Shown: positions 39,843-51,449 of the stretch, in pieces
Numbering within the stretch: position 1 is the stretch's first letter
Layout of the letters: every line of letters begins with the position of its first letter
Assembly: GCF_047948215.1 (NCBI RefSeq)
Contig: NC_134460.1
Span: 122,525,324-122,589,323 of the forward strand
DNA from: Lycorma delicatula
Taxonomy: Eukaryota; Arthropoda; Insecta; Hemiptera; Fulgoridae
DNA: 64,000 nt
Direction: 5' to 3'
Notes under the pieces: model-generated
Databases searched by the model: none
Told to the model about the DNA's origin: nothing
Seen by the model: only the letters and a program-made list of their open reading frames with translations
Translations under genes and position numbers: made by a program

Positions 39843-40060
39843 CAGAGTGATTTACGAAGAGTGTAACAAATTTTTAGGAGATGTTCTACCGGTGAAAATA
39901 AAAAGGTTAATGTAAACATAGGATCGGAAAAGCTTCGTTAACGTATATCGATTGGCGAAAAATTTCGCCTTGATTACTGCGCCATCGATAAAATTAAGCG
40001 AGACTGTAATTCCTGAGACCCGAACTAAGGGATAAATTTAATGTTTTTATACGAAATCTG
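39843..40060 (+). repeat. 5' end of a DUF4817-type element, copy 1
   Basis: Starts after TA with CAGAGTGATTTACGAAG. It continues through AGGAGATGTTCTACCGGTGAA and CGATTGGCGAAAAATTTCGCC to about 40060. The same order of blocks occurs at 56144-56400, upstream of a DUF4817-type transposase N-terminus, and in degraded form at 46954-47100. I infer all three are 5' non-coding ends of one transposon family. Confidence 0.55.
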
Positions 40061-40408
40061 GCCTGAAAAACTAAAAAAAAAAATATATATATGATTCCAG
40101 AACAGTATTATTAGTAGCATTTGAGAAAATGGGATCGAAAACACACTATTTTATGTTACGCGTAAAATAACATTGTTAAATGAACAACAAACATAAAAGT
40201 ATAAACGAAACCTGTAGAGAATTTAATTCTGAGTAAAATGGTATGAATAGAGTCCACAGAAACTAAATACAACGTAAGAATTTTGAAATATATTAAAAAT
40301 AACATATATCGAATTTTGGAAGATTTTAAACAAAAGAATTAAATATTTACATATTAATTAAATAAACAATGAAAACTTTAAAAAAAAATCTGTTGTGGAC
40401 ACTACATG

Positions 40409-41269
40409 ACTTCCTTGTACGCTTATAAATTACATAATAAAGTGGATAGTTACACAATTGCATTGCTGTGGATACCACATTGCGTCACATTTTTTTTTTT
40501 TTAAATGGTGTCCATATCAGCATTTTATATTAGTTTATATATTAATTTTGTTTCACGTCACTCAAGTACAAATCCGACTTCTACACAAATATTCTTTTAA
40601 CTTTTTTTAAAATTTAAATATACTGATTTATTAATAAAAAAAAAAATTTCAAATTAAAATGAAAAGTACATAAAATTTTATTTCACTAATAACTTCTGAT
40701 TTTTTCATTTTTTTTTTCAATTGTTATTGAATTATTATTAAATGTAATTTTTTTACAATCGGAGGTTAATAATTAATATATTTAAATTAAAAAAAAAGTT
40801 AAAAAACATACGTATATGAAGTCGGATTCGAACCGATGTGCCTTCCCCTTATAAGGACCAGATATTTCATTAATTTAAATTTTATTTGGCTATAACTCTG
40901 GAATCAATGAAAATAAGTACCACTTATGATATATCGTTGAAAAGCTCTCAATGAGTTCTTATTACTGCAGTTACGAAAAAGTCCAAAATCCAAATGTTTT
41001 TGATTTTGGGCTTTTTTGGACACTTTGGTTCACTGGATTGTAATCAAAAGGGAAGGTGCACAAGTAGATGTTACAACAGTCCTAAATCCAAAATTTCTAC
41101 ATTTTACGGCTAATCGTTTTTGAGTTATGCGAAATACATACGTACGTACAGACGTCACGACAAACTAGTCAAAATAGATTCAGGGATGGTCAAAATGGAT
41201 ATTTCCGTTGAATTCTGAAAACCGAAATTTTTCGTCATTACATACTTCCTTTACTTCGTACAAGGAAGT
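40409..41269. repeat. dispersed non-coding repeat R3, copy A
   Basis: Bounded by ACTTCCTTGTACG (40409-40421) and its exact reverse complement CGTACAAGGAAGT (41257-41269). It is homologous almost throughout to 51223-53349 and 58113-58739. Conserved blocks are the GAAGTCGGATTCGAACCGATG segment, TTTGGCTATAACTCTGGAA, AACAGTCCTAAATCCAAAAT, and ACAGACGTCACG before AAACTAGTCAAAAT. No frame is conserved. On the minus strand GGTTCGAATCC (40824-40834) equals a polymerase III B box. All three copies are also preceded by TGTGGA(C/G)ACCACAT-like sequence, so the true left border may be about 18 bp further out. Confidence 0.85.
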
Positions 41270-42599
41270 AAAGAGGAAAATCAAATAAAATAAAATAAGA
41301 ATTCTCGAAAACTACTAAAAATATAGTTTTGGGACTACTTATCTTTTTCCAATTTTTTCTGGTCAGATTCCATACACATTTTTTGTTCATATAAAACCAA
41401 TAGAGATTTACCCATTAATTTAGGTCCCAAGAATTACAATGATTTAATTTTACCGAAGGCGCAGAAATTACTATCGAAATCTTTCGCTAGCCGACACTCG
41501 CTACGAAGCGTTTCCGAACCTACATTTAAAAGAACTTTCTACTTTATTTTCAGTAGTAGAACATGTCCTGAAAATCTATTGCTTCTATGCATTAACATTG
41601 TTCCCGGCTAACATTCCGTTCTTCGGTTCTAATTAAAACATATACTGGCTTGGAGATAGATGAATTAACAAGTTAAGGGTACAATCAATCATAAGCGAAT
41701 GTAAAATGGACGCAGCTGCCTAAAAACCCGGAATCTAGAAAACTGCATTAAGTATTTAAACACACCCAGAATATCGTACAAATCAATCGGATCAGCATCT
41801 ATTTTTATATTTAAAAAAAAACGTAAAGTTTCACTATGCATTATGTCTTAAATGTATATTTAAACGTGGCCTTTATTAACCACGTCTAGTTTGTGCCATG
41901 AGTTCACCTTGGTCAACCGGTTCTAAGATCCAAATCCGTTATCTATTAGCATTAAATATATTTTGCTCTACAACACAATTGCTGACGTGTCATTTGTTAA
42001 ATCCAGCGATTCCTTTCCTAAACAAAACACAACACATCCAATTTATATAATTTCTCTTATAATTAATTGCAAAACTGCACAGTATCTGTTAGCAGAGTAT
42101 ACTAGTCAACGTGTAATATTCGATGTTTCATAAATTTACTCCAATACTTTGGGAAAAAATGATCAATCAGTACATTTTGGAATTTTGCCGAGTTAAGAAA
42201 ATGAGTTTCCTGTTACAGCCAAATAGTCGTAAATCTTAACGTTATTTCTTATTTAACTAGGCAGATAGTACTTCTCTATTATCGTACCAATCTTTGACTA
42301 ATTGTGTAATAAACAACCGAATTCTTCGTTATTCGTTCTAAAAAAAAATTTCTACTTAAATCTGAATCTTTTATTTTAGCTTTTTGTATAAGTTACTTTG
42401 AAACCCATGATTTGTTTCAAAATGTTCTTTTTATTATACTACAACGGTGGATGAATCAAAACTTTCCAGTTAAACTCTTTCAATTTTGTTAGCAAAGATG
42501 TATGGGGGGTCTGGATTTGTAACAGAAGACGTAACTTTTCCTATTGAACAATCTCGTAATTAAAATTGCGGCGTAATTTTCACAGCTGATTGTTTGACC
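41270..42599. other. AT-rich DNA, no gene recognised
   Basis: No exon recognised. Composition is a little more mixed around 41440-41700 and 41880-42010, but without a motif-bearing frame. Confidence 0.5.
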
Positions 42600-43054
42600 A
42601 GGCGGCAGAAGTGAGCAATTACTTTCTGATTCCACACACACACACACACAATCACTTTTTTGGCGTTAATCCTGATTTTGTCACAGTGTGCGGAGCTTCA
42701 ACTCGCTTCAACCAAGATCTTTTCCATATATTATTGTCATACGTGACCAATTTTTCATTAACCGTAATTAGCCGTTCCAATAATGGTTCGATTTTCCGTT
42801 CCGTTTTATCCATTTTGTTTTATCGATGATCCGCAGATGGAAATTCGAGCCATTAAATTTTTCATTGTTAAATCACACGGGACTCAAAAATTGTGGTCGA
42901 TGGTTAGTTTGTTACCGATATCACGATTGCTAATGTGCCGGTCTTGCCCAAGTTTTTTTCCATGATCTCGTCTATTTTTTCAGTCATTGGCCGGCTAGAG
43001 CGAGTCTATCAATGATATCAAAATTCCAGACTGAAAACGCTTGAACCAGTTTTG
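42600..43054 (-). pseudogene. mariner fragment B, N-terminal to central region
   Basis: The minus strand reads LVQAFSVWNFDII at the junction (expected NWFKRFQSGNFD), then MTEKIDEIMEKNLGKTGTLA, a decayed linker, and near 42720 LVTYDNNIWKRSWLKRVEAP, then HTVTKSGLTPKK. This matches the mariner lineage in which TGDEKWITYDN..RKRSWS precedes GEAPQT..KPGLTPKK. The first catalytic D block is degraded, and the rest of the transposase beyond 42650 is missing. Joined to fragment A at about 43055. A short (CA)n run is at 42632-42650. Confidence 0.75.
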
Positions 43055-43427
43055 CGCCACAAAGTTCACTTATCGTAAAGCTCCGTTTGTCGAGGACAAA
43101 ATGATCAACACGTTCAACCAGGCGTACAGTAGCGGCAGACTTGCGTCCTTGCCTACCTTCGTCATGGACGTCCGTTCGCCCTTTAAATTTCCTACACCAT
43201 TCCCGTACACTACCATCACTAATAAAGTTTTTCCATACACCAGGCTCATTCTGCGATGGATTTCAGCAGCGCTACATTCATCTGCTTGCAGAAAACTTAT
43301 CACATTTCGCAACTCACTCTTGGCGGGAACATCAATCGTAGCGGGCACGTTCAATTGCCCGTCTTTCTGCTCAGATTGACGCAATGGAGTCTGTAATGGC
43401 AAAGGTTGTGGGGGGCGCAATTGCACG
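43055..43427 (-). pseudogene. mariner fragment A, N-terminal helix-turn-helix
   Basis: The minus strand reads SELRNVISFLQADECSAAEI, then HRRMSLVYGK: the first helix-turn-helix of a SETMAR-like mariner transposase. One frameshift later comes a LVERVDHFVLDKRSFTISEL-type segment. At about 43055 the sequence switches to a different mariner lineage (fragment B) in the same orientation. No catalytic domain of lineage A follows. A stop and frameshifts make it non-coding. Confidence 0.78.
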
Positions 43428-43873
43428 ACGCACAGAGCTGGTTCCCGCCTATCTCTTATTTACTTAGATGCACAATCGGAAGTTGAAAAAAGAACAGCCT
43501 CGTAATATCCTATAATCGTGAAAATGTTGGCAATTTTCTATGAATTTTGATTAATTTATTTAACTTTTATCCTTGTTGTTTTTGATTTTGCGTGCTCACC
43601 CACTTATTTCAGAAGCGAGTCGTGATTTAATTTCTTTAAAAAATTAAACATATTTTATATTACACTATATCACTGTGATTAAACAATAAAAAAAATTCTC
43701 GTAATATAAAAATAATCCTTCAGTAAATAAATAATTAATAATAACAATTACTTGTCTAACGAGAATAATACTATTTTAATTTTAATAAAAATGCAAAAAA
43801 AAAAAAATTAAAAAAAATAAACTTGTTAACAAAGAAAAACAGAAATTTAAGATTTATACAGTAATACAACAAA
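43428..43873. other. AT-rich DNA, no gene recognised
   Basis: Upstream flank of fragment A on the minus strand. No terminal inverted repeat recognised. Poly-A at 43794-43816. Confidence 0.5.
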
Positions 43874-44140
43874 AACAAAACATTCAATTAAAATATAACA
43901 AAAAGTTTTGAAGAAAAAACTGCTGTCCTTGGTTTTATAGTAATACGATATTAAAATTCCTAATAAATAAAAAAATTACAATTTTTTAATAAACTATTAA
44001 AGTTAGACTTTAACAAAACATTCAATTAAAATATAACAAAAAGTTTTGAAGAAAAAATTGCTGTCCTTGGTTTTATAGTAATAAGATATTAAAATTCCAA
44101 ATAAATAAAAAAATTACAGTTGTTTAATAAACTAATAAAG
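43874..44140. repeat. tandem duplication, 138-bp unit, two copies
   Basis: The block beginning AACAAAACATTCAATTAAAA at 43874 recurs at 44012, a period of 138 bp, with only a few substitutions through CTGTCCTTGGTTTTATAGTA and AAATAAAAAAATTACA. Low divergence suggests a recent local duplication. No coding capacity. Confidence 0.92.
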
Positions 44141-45084
44141 AAATTAATTTATCTTGTCCGTAAAGTTCCTTATTTTATTATTAAAAAAAAATATAAATTA
44201 ATTAGATTTCATTAGTTTGTAACAAATTACTGTATTGTACTTCCTTCGTTGGAAGACGACACAAAAACTACTAAACTGACACTGCTCTATTCCATTTACT
44301 GACAATCTAAATCCACACGCAATATTATTCTGCCAATGAAATTTTACTTTCCTGGCATCATACCTCTAGAGCAACGATTCTTAACCTTTTTAGCTCCAAG
44401 ACCCCCAAAAAGTAACAAAAAATATTTAATAAATATTTCACTACCCCCTAATCACAACCCAATGTAAAACATACTTAAACCTATTTAGCTGCGTTGATGG
44501 CGCCGGGTATGCACGTATGAATTGCACAAACATAAGCAATTTACAGGTTCCAACTTGATGCGTACATATACATACTCCTTGTAATTTGGTCTGCGAGCAT
44601 AACACTCGCAGTGAGAGCGTAATGTTCGAACATGCATATAATACTTTTGAACATGTCGTGCTATCAGAAGTATAAAAGAGGTGTAAGGGATTTCAGAATG
44701 TTAGTTTAGTTTCGAATGCGAAGCTTGCGTCTGATGCCTTTACTTAAGCTTTTTTAAAAGCGTAGGTTCATTGAAAATAATAATAATAATTGAGGACAAA
44801 CTTGCGTGCTTTTGTAAGCTGACATATCACTAATTACTTGTAGAAAGGTTATGATTATATTAATTTAATTATTTAAAACTTATTACGTCTTGAAAGCAAG
44901 TGAAAATAAATAAAGAAAAAAATCGATATTTGGAAATTTTATTACAGAAATGGGTAGAATGCGACTCAGGGTATGAAAAGCAAATTGTGATGTCTGTGAT
45001 CATGATGCAAAATAATAATAATAATATTTTTTTACTGATCAAACGGCGTAATTGTGTTTTTTCAATTAGATTCTTACGCAAAAT

Positions 45085-46240
45085 AGATTTGTGAAAAAAC
45101 GAAGTGAGCCATCTACATCCAGTGGATCGATGGGTAAAAAGAAAAGATTGTACAATGACAATTATTTAAATTATGGTTTTACCTCATCGGATGGAAAGGC
45201 GCAGTGGGCTATTTGTTTCAAGTCCTCTACGATGAAAGCATAAAGCCATCAAAATTAATTCGACAGTTGGAAACTAAATGTCCGGATCATAAAAGCAAAC
45301 ACTTCGAATTTTACGGAAAAAATTTCATACTTGGAGAGATCAATAATAATTTCTATTTGTAAATATTTTCCATATTGATAAAAGTACACTTGAAGCATCT
45401 TATCTCGTAGCATTAAGAGTAGCTAAGATGTCCAAACCCAAACAATCGTAGAAATCCACATATTGCCTGCTGAAATGATATGTTTACTATTTTAATAGGC
45501 GTGGAAAAAGCAAAAAATTGAAAAAGTTCCGCTTTCTAATGACACAGTAATAAAGCGAATCGATGACACTGCTGCCGATGTTCGCGATCAGATAATTCAG
45601 CAAATGGGTTCAAATGAATTTTTTAGCATTCGAGTCGATGAATAAAAAAAATTGGCCAACAATTCTCGGTTCTTATGTTTTGTGAGATATGAATGCGATA
45701 GGGACAGATCAATCAAAGAAAATATGTTGTTTTCCAAATCAGTACCTGGTCGTGCAACAGAACAATGTCTTTTGATGTTTTTTATGAAGCTACTAAAAAC
45801 TATAACATAGATTGGACAAAGTGTATTGCAGTATATGTAGTGATGGTGTAAAGGCGATAACAGAAAAGAACAGGGGATTTCTGAAAAAATCAAAGATCGT
45901 CTTATACCAAGCGCGGAACGGACGCACTGCTTCCTGCATAGACATGCTCTCGATACAAAAAATATGCCGGAAAATCTCAAACAAATTCTTTGTAAAGCTG
46001 TTTAATTTTATTAGAAGTAGACCATTACAGAATAGGATGTTTGCTAAACTACGCGATGAAATGAGCAAAAAGATAATATTTCTTCTTTTCCATTCACAAA
46101 TGATGGTTATCGCGGGGGAAAGTGTTAACCCTGTTATTGGAATTGCGAGGTGAATTAATATTTTCCCACGATAAACAAACGCCATTCTCAATTTTTTTAC
46201 AAATTTTTAAATACGAAATATGATGTGTGCTGATTTTCTG
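45085..46240 (+). pseudogene. hAT-type transposase fossil with BED finger (ZBED5/SCAND3-like)
   Basis: Plus-strand remains in several frames. At 45130-45320 the translation reads KKKRLYNDNYLNYGFTSSDG, then KAQWAICF, and a decayed H..C tail: the BED zinc finger start (Y..YGFT..DGKPQCVIC). At 45480-45720 come KVPLSNDTVIKRIDDTAADV and RDQIIQQMGSNEFFSIRVDE, and then LCFVRY. The 45812-46153 frame holds CSDGVKAITEKNRGF, with an INFIRSRPLQNRMFAKL-like segment split over frames. The last recognisable block is WLSRGKVLTLLLELRGELI near 46100. This is the layout of vertebrate- and insect-type ZBED/SCAND3-like proteins derived from hAT transposases. Stops and frameshifts are frequent, so I call it dead. 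A possible left terminus, CAACGATTCTTAACC, lies at 44374. Confidence 0.8.
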
Positions 46241-48789
46241 TTATATGTACGAGACGTAAAGTTTTATCTTGCTAGCATTTATCGCGTTGGTATGAGGATG
46301 TTAAAAAAGTAATCGGTTATTTTTCATTACTATTAAAGTCGTTCTAAAAGTTTTCAAATATTAAACCGTTTAATAGTCAATAAAAAAAAAAACTTATTAA
46401 CAAACAATTTTTATGTGTTATAATTACATAAGGATGTAAAATTATAATAACCGAATAAATTTTTGTGACTTTTCTAATAATTTGAGATGCTCATGGAAAA
46501 AGAAAAAAAATATCACAGATAAAGTACAAAATTATATCCTTTCAACTTAAAATAAACTGCGCGTACATATTTTACAATCTAGAAAATTTAACAGATTGAG
46601 TAATAAAACATAAAAAACTCAACGATGTAGAATTTAAAATAATACTATAATAAAATTAAAACTAAAACAAAACAATCACCTATTTTTATTACCGATCGTT
46701 AAATTATATACTGCAATTTATTACTGTACATAATAACGCAATAATAATGTAAACGGTATCTGGACAGTTGCGATCGCGTTCACTTGCGACACACTAACAT
46801 TTGCGACAAACCTGTTCTATAACTTCACTTTTCATTACTGGATAGTTACACCGGCAAACAAATGAGATTAGGGACCTGTCCAAAAATACCTGTAACCGCC
46901 AACCGGTTTTATATATCTCCTCCCTCTTTCTATTTTTAAAATGTTTAAGTATACATTGGTTATTTCAGGAGATTTCTTCCCTATTTTAAATCTGTATTTC
47001 TCACATAAAAATAATGAAATAAATTTATATAAACTTTATTCTGGAAACACTTACTTTTCGAGTTACGACTGAAGAAAAATTTCACCTAAATTTCTGCTCT
47101 AAAACAATTTATATAAACTATAACAATTTATATTACAATATATAATTATAACATTATATTATATAATGTTTAATTATTATTTAATTATTATATAATGTTA
47201 ATTATATTATATAATTATAACATTATGTTATATAAATTATATAATTATAATTTATATAACAATATATAATACTGTATATATTTATTGTAAGTTCAAATGT
47301 TATATTAAAATTCTACCAACCCAAATTATTGAACAAAATTAATATTCAAATAATTAAAATTAACAAGAAAAACTGAAAGAAAAAAGTTGATTCCAGATTC
47401 TAGCTCTGGTAGATTCATTTGGTAACTTATAACCTATAAAGATTTTATTATTAAAATTAAATAATATTTTTTGTACTTTACTACAAGTTTTATTAAAAAA
47501 AAAAAACCTGCACATGAAAAGAGAAATAATTTGTAGGAAATGCAAAGCCGAAAAAACTGCACATTAATAAAAATAAGAAAAGTAATACACGGAAATCATG
47601 TACAGACTATGACCAAACGTAAGCTAAAACTCCCCGAATTGAAGACACGCGTTCATTTTTTATTGTGTTCAAAAAATAAGATAAGGAACGTAGATAAATG
47701 AATGATGTAACGACACTACCATTGAAGATGAGTATAGATTTTGAAAATGCGAGATATGTGCATTTTTCCAGTTAACTTTCTTGAAACTTCGCTTGAAAAT
47801 GCTTTGAATACCAGACTGACACCAGATCACGTAACAAAAATCCTATAATAAACGACCACAACGGTCAAAAATGAAAAAATCTCTTCAAAAATCAACGTGG
47901 AAATTTATATTTTTATTGTAGAATACTGACATTTCAATTATCTAAAAAAAATAGAGAATTTCCTTTTCAAAATAACAAAGGAAACATTGAAAAATGCCAA
48001 TTTGATGAAGCATAAGGCTTAGGTTTTAAATTCAACATAATTACGACGTCCTACGTCCTCAACAATCTACTTTATAAATCCCAAACTTTGTCGTTCTCAC
48101 CGAACTAGTTCATCTCTTTTCAAGATTCTAAGATATAAAACTCGCTCTTCTTCTATTCATCACAAGCAGAATCCGAAATGAAAAAGTCTAAGACGAGAAG
48201 AAATATAAAATATTTGATGAATTAAATAATTTTCAACATTTCCCTATAACATCACAGGCCTCGTATTTCTTTTTGCTTTATCACATTTCACCAGCATAAA
48301 TTTCTATAATCAACACAAATATTATTCTTTTAAATTGTCTAATTTTTAGATCTATATTAAATACTATCAGACATTTTTCTGAATAAAAGTTCTCCTTGCT
48401 TGTACCAGTTTGCTTTTGATCGTTTGATCCATCCAAAGAACTTCTCTAATGAACTAAAAAATTAAGTTATTTTGTCCATTTTTTTGTAATTTCTCTACCT
48501 AATAACAAAATTTTCCCACTTCCGGTATGTTGTGTTTCGCTATCTTAACATTTAATTCACAGTTATCCTCCATTCTGCCATCTTTTTTCAGTAGCATTCA
48601 GAACACCCTTGAGAATTTTATCCAAGTCATATCCGAGTGTTAAAAACAACTTCGGGATTTCAAGAACGAAAATATTTATTTTGCATCATTTATTAGTGTT
48701 TTATGCGGAAATCTTTAAGCGACGAGGATTAAGTTTTAGTTTACATATTCTCAGTCAGATAGCAGCTGCGTTAAACTGTTGCACAGGCC
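46241..48789. other. AT-rich DNA with AT-palindromic block
   Basis: No exon seen. Positions 46954-47100 are a degraded copy of the DUF4817-type 5' end found at 39843 and 56144. Positions 47105-47285 are almost pure A/T with overlapping palindromes such as ATTATATAATGTT and TTATATAATTATAA, able to form cruciforms. The remainder is featureless. Confidence 0.5.
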
Positions 48790-49785
48790 AAGTGTTATGA
48801 GCCTGGGCTTCATTACCTTTAAAGATAGCATAATACGTTTACCGGTTCGCAGAAACAAAATCAGTGACTGTCATAGAAAGAAATTATATGCGAATCTATA
48901 GTAGAAATTCTCCGAGTGACAAAAGCAGACGTAAGTGGTATAAACAATTTTTGGAAACCGAAGCGTTTTGAAAGGAAACTCATCAAGTAAGCCAAAAATA
49001 AATGGCAAAAACACAGAAAGAATTCGACTATCTTTAGAATCAGTCCAAAATGTTCAGTTCGTAGTTTAGTCGTCGACTAAACTTCCTTAAAAGAACTATC
49101 TATGACCTTCGCAAGCGATTGAAACTTCGTGCTTATGAACAAACTGCAGCTACTGACTGAAATTAAACGACCATGTTAGACTTTATTTCTATTGATAAAG
49201 AATATTGTAGGTGTTCTATTTTCTGATGAAGCAACATTTCATATTTATGGAATCATGAATCAACAAAATTGTCGAGTTCGGAACCCACAAAATCCATACG
49301 AATCGGTGAAATGCCCGAAAGTGAATGTTGTATCATCACGCATAATCAAATTTTTGGATCTTTTTCTCCCATGAACAGCCTACTTTGTGCATAATGAACT
49401 CGATCATGCTAGAGAACTTTGTGCTTCCACAAACTGAAAATAAAGAGGGCCTAATTTTCCAAAACATTTGAGACTTTCCACACCGTGCAAAAGTTATGCC
49501 GACTGCGACCAACGACCGGTTCCAGGTTCCTGGAGAAGTCAGAATAGACAGAGAAGCTTCCCATCGCGAACTTCCGATCTGATGCCGATGATTTTTTTCT
49601 TTTAGTGCTACGTAAAAGGCTTCGTATACCAAGAAAAAATCCAGCCACTAGACCACTTGGCCAAAGAATAACAGCGGCCGCAGAAGCGACCCCTGCAAAC
49701 GTGCTTGCCAGAATATGGAATGAGGTACATTATCGGTTTGATGTCTGGTTGGATGTGAATTGTGTTCATATTAAGCAACATTAAG
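48790..49785 (+). pseudogene. DUF4817-type transposase fossil, nearly full length
   Basis: Plus-strand blocks in order: RWYKQFLET (48935, helix-turn-helix), YDLRKRLKLRAYEQ near 49105, FSDEATFHIYGIMNQQNCR near 49220 (first catalytic D), then after frameshifts LRKRLRIPRKNPATRPLGQR and WNEVHYRFDVWLDVNCVHI near 49720-49760. The last matches the typical end of this family (W.EIDYR.DVCR.TNGAHIEHL). The second and third catalytic blocks (QQDGAPPH, WPPRSPDL) are not recognisable. Multiple stops and frameshifts; inactive. Terminal repeats were not identified. Confidence 0.75.
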
Positions 49786-50350
49786 AGGTAAAAAAAAAAA
49801 ACTTTAGATATTGCATTTTCATATAATAATACATACAAGTGGACCCGCGCCAAAATTCCGCAAATTACCTCCGTTTAATTTATGTAACTTCGACTTTGAT
49901 ACGACAGATGGGTTACAATGATTACAAAAAAAATCACGTTAATAATTCATTTCTAAATGGAAGAAAAGTACAATGAATGAAATGTTACAATAAAAGAATT
50001 TAGAGAAAACTTGAAAAACACAGCTGCTAAAAGCAGCTGATTCTGGTTGTATGACATTGGCGATTGGAGGCATCAATGGGCCAATGAAACAAATTTGAAT
50101 TTTAATGAACTTTTTTGCACGTTCTTTTTCATCTTAAATTTGTTTCGTGCACGCGGGTGGGAGGGGGGTAATCTTTATCCAGCAACACCTATTTATGAGG
50201 GTATCAGTTGATGGCGTCTTATAAATGGTGTACAACCGTCATCTTTCCTTAGTGTATTAAACTTAGGGAGATACATTTTGTAATTTTATATATAATAAAG
50301 TAAATTTAATTTAAAACCGGGGAATTCTTTTACTTTTACGGACACATGTA
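49786..50350. other. AT-rich DNA, no gene recognised
   Basis: No exon or motif seen. There is a short G-rich patch, GGGTGGGAGGGGGGTAA, at 50155. Confidence 0.5.
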
Positions 50351-50521
50351 CAGTAGCCGTCAAATAACGGTGAGCTTGGAAGATCAGCCTGCACGTCACT
50401 GCTGTACTACTGTTTTCTGAAACATTGGCAGACCATGATTAATCATATGTTAATAACATGAACATGATGCGTTGGGTAGTATCGTCGCCACTCTAAGCTC
50501 GCTGTTACTCGGCGATGACTG
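50351..50521. mobile_element. short TA-flanked MITE
   Basis: A 171-bp non-coding element flanked by TA. The left end is CAGTAGCCGTCAAATAACGG then TGAGCTTGGA; the right end reversed is CAGTCATCGCCGAGTAACAG then CGAGCTTAGA. Imperfect inverted ends with TA flanks and CAGT termini suggest a pogo-type or other Tc1/mariner-superfamily MITE. Confidence 0.6.
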
Positions 50522-50935
50522 TATAAAGAAAAGGATGTAGGGGTTGAATTGAAACCGTCCTTCTTTTTTTATATTTAAAAAAAATGTTAATTACCATTGA
50601 CGAAATGAATTGTACCAGATGAACAATTATAAAGTATATAATATTTTTGAAGTTTAATTTTACAGACTACAAATTAACATAATTTCTAGTAAATCACTGA
50701 CTCGACAGAATTATCCTACCCTAGTAAACGGCATTTGTACGTGTCTGTGAGTGCGTCCTCCTTAGCTTAGCACCGGAATGTATCGATCACTAGCGGAAAA
50801 TCCCGATTCGTTAGTATCAATTTCTAGAGTTAAATTTCTAATTTAATTTCGTTATATCAATTTTCAACATAAAAAAAAAAAAATTTTTTTAACAAAAGGT
50901 AGTCAATTTTGGACATCTAATAATCCCAACCTTTC

Positions 50936-51012
50936 GAGACGCAGCCCGCCAGGGAATCCGCCCGGAGGGCCTAGCTGCGGAGGCGTGCCGTAGGCACGTC
51001 CTGCAACTAGTA
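50936..51012. repeat. small GC-rich island with hairpin
   Basis: An abrupt GC-rich patch in AT-rich DNA, including CGTGCCGTAGGCACG (50985-50999), a 6-bp stem hairpin, and a C/G-rich CCCGCCAGGG..CCCGGAGGG run. It resembles the composition of the R1-like 3' UTR at 15266-15575 but I see no direct match. Probably a repeat tail. Confidence 0.4.
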
Positions 51013-51449
51013 GTACTAATTAAAAAACCAATTAAAAATAGGTAGGTTAATGAAATTATTATTATTATTACAATACCTGCATTATAATCAAATCAAAATG
51101 ATGTTATACTTGATATAATATATCTCTATAATAATTTACAAAAATAATGTAAACGGATAATTCATAGATGTAAAAATGAACATTTTTTCTTATGGTAAAA
51201 CATTTAATGTGGACACCACATAACTTCCTTGTACGTCTATTAAATTACATGTACACATTTTTTACAGCACTTCTTTTAAATTTATTTCATTTGAAAGTGA
51301 GATACGATCCTCCAATACTTTAATAAAGTGGACAGTTACACAATTGCTAAAATAATAGTTTTTATTAACATCAAACATTTATACAATTATTAACTCAACA
51401 CTCTTACATGAAATACTAGGATAGAGTAAAAATGCCTTTATTACTCATA

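Noticed and set aside
40800..40860. A tRNA gene on the minus strand in repeat R3
   Set aside because: Only a B-box-like GGTTCGAATCC is present. No A box at the right distance and no cloverleaf.
43877..44140. A CRISPR-like array
   Set aside because: Just two long direct units with no short repeat-spacer structure; a simple tandem duplication.
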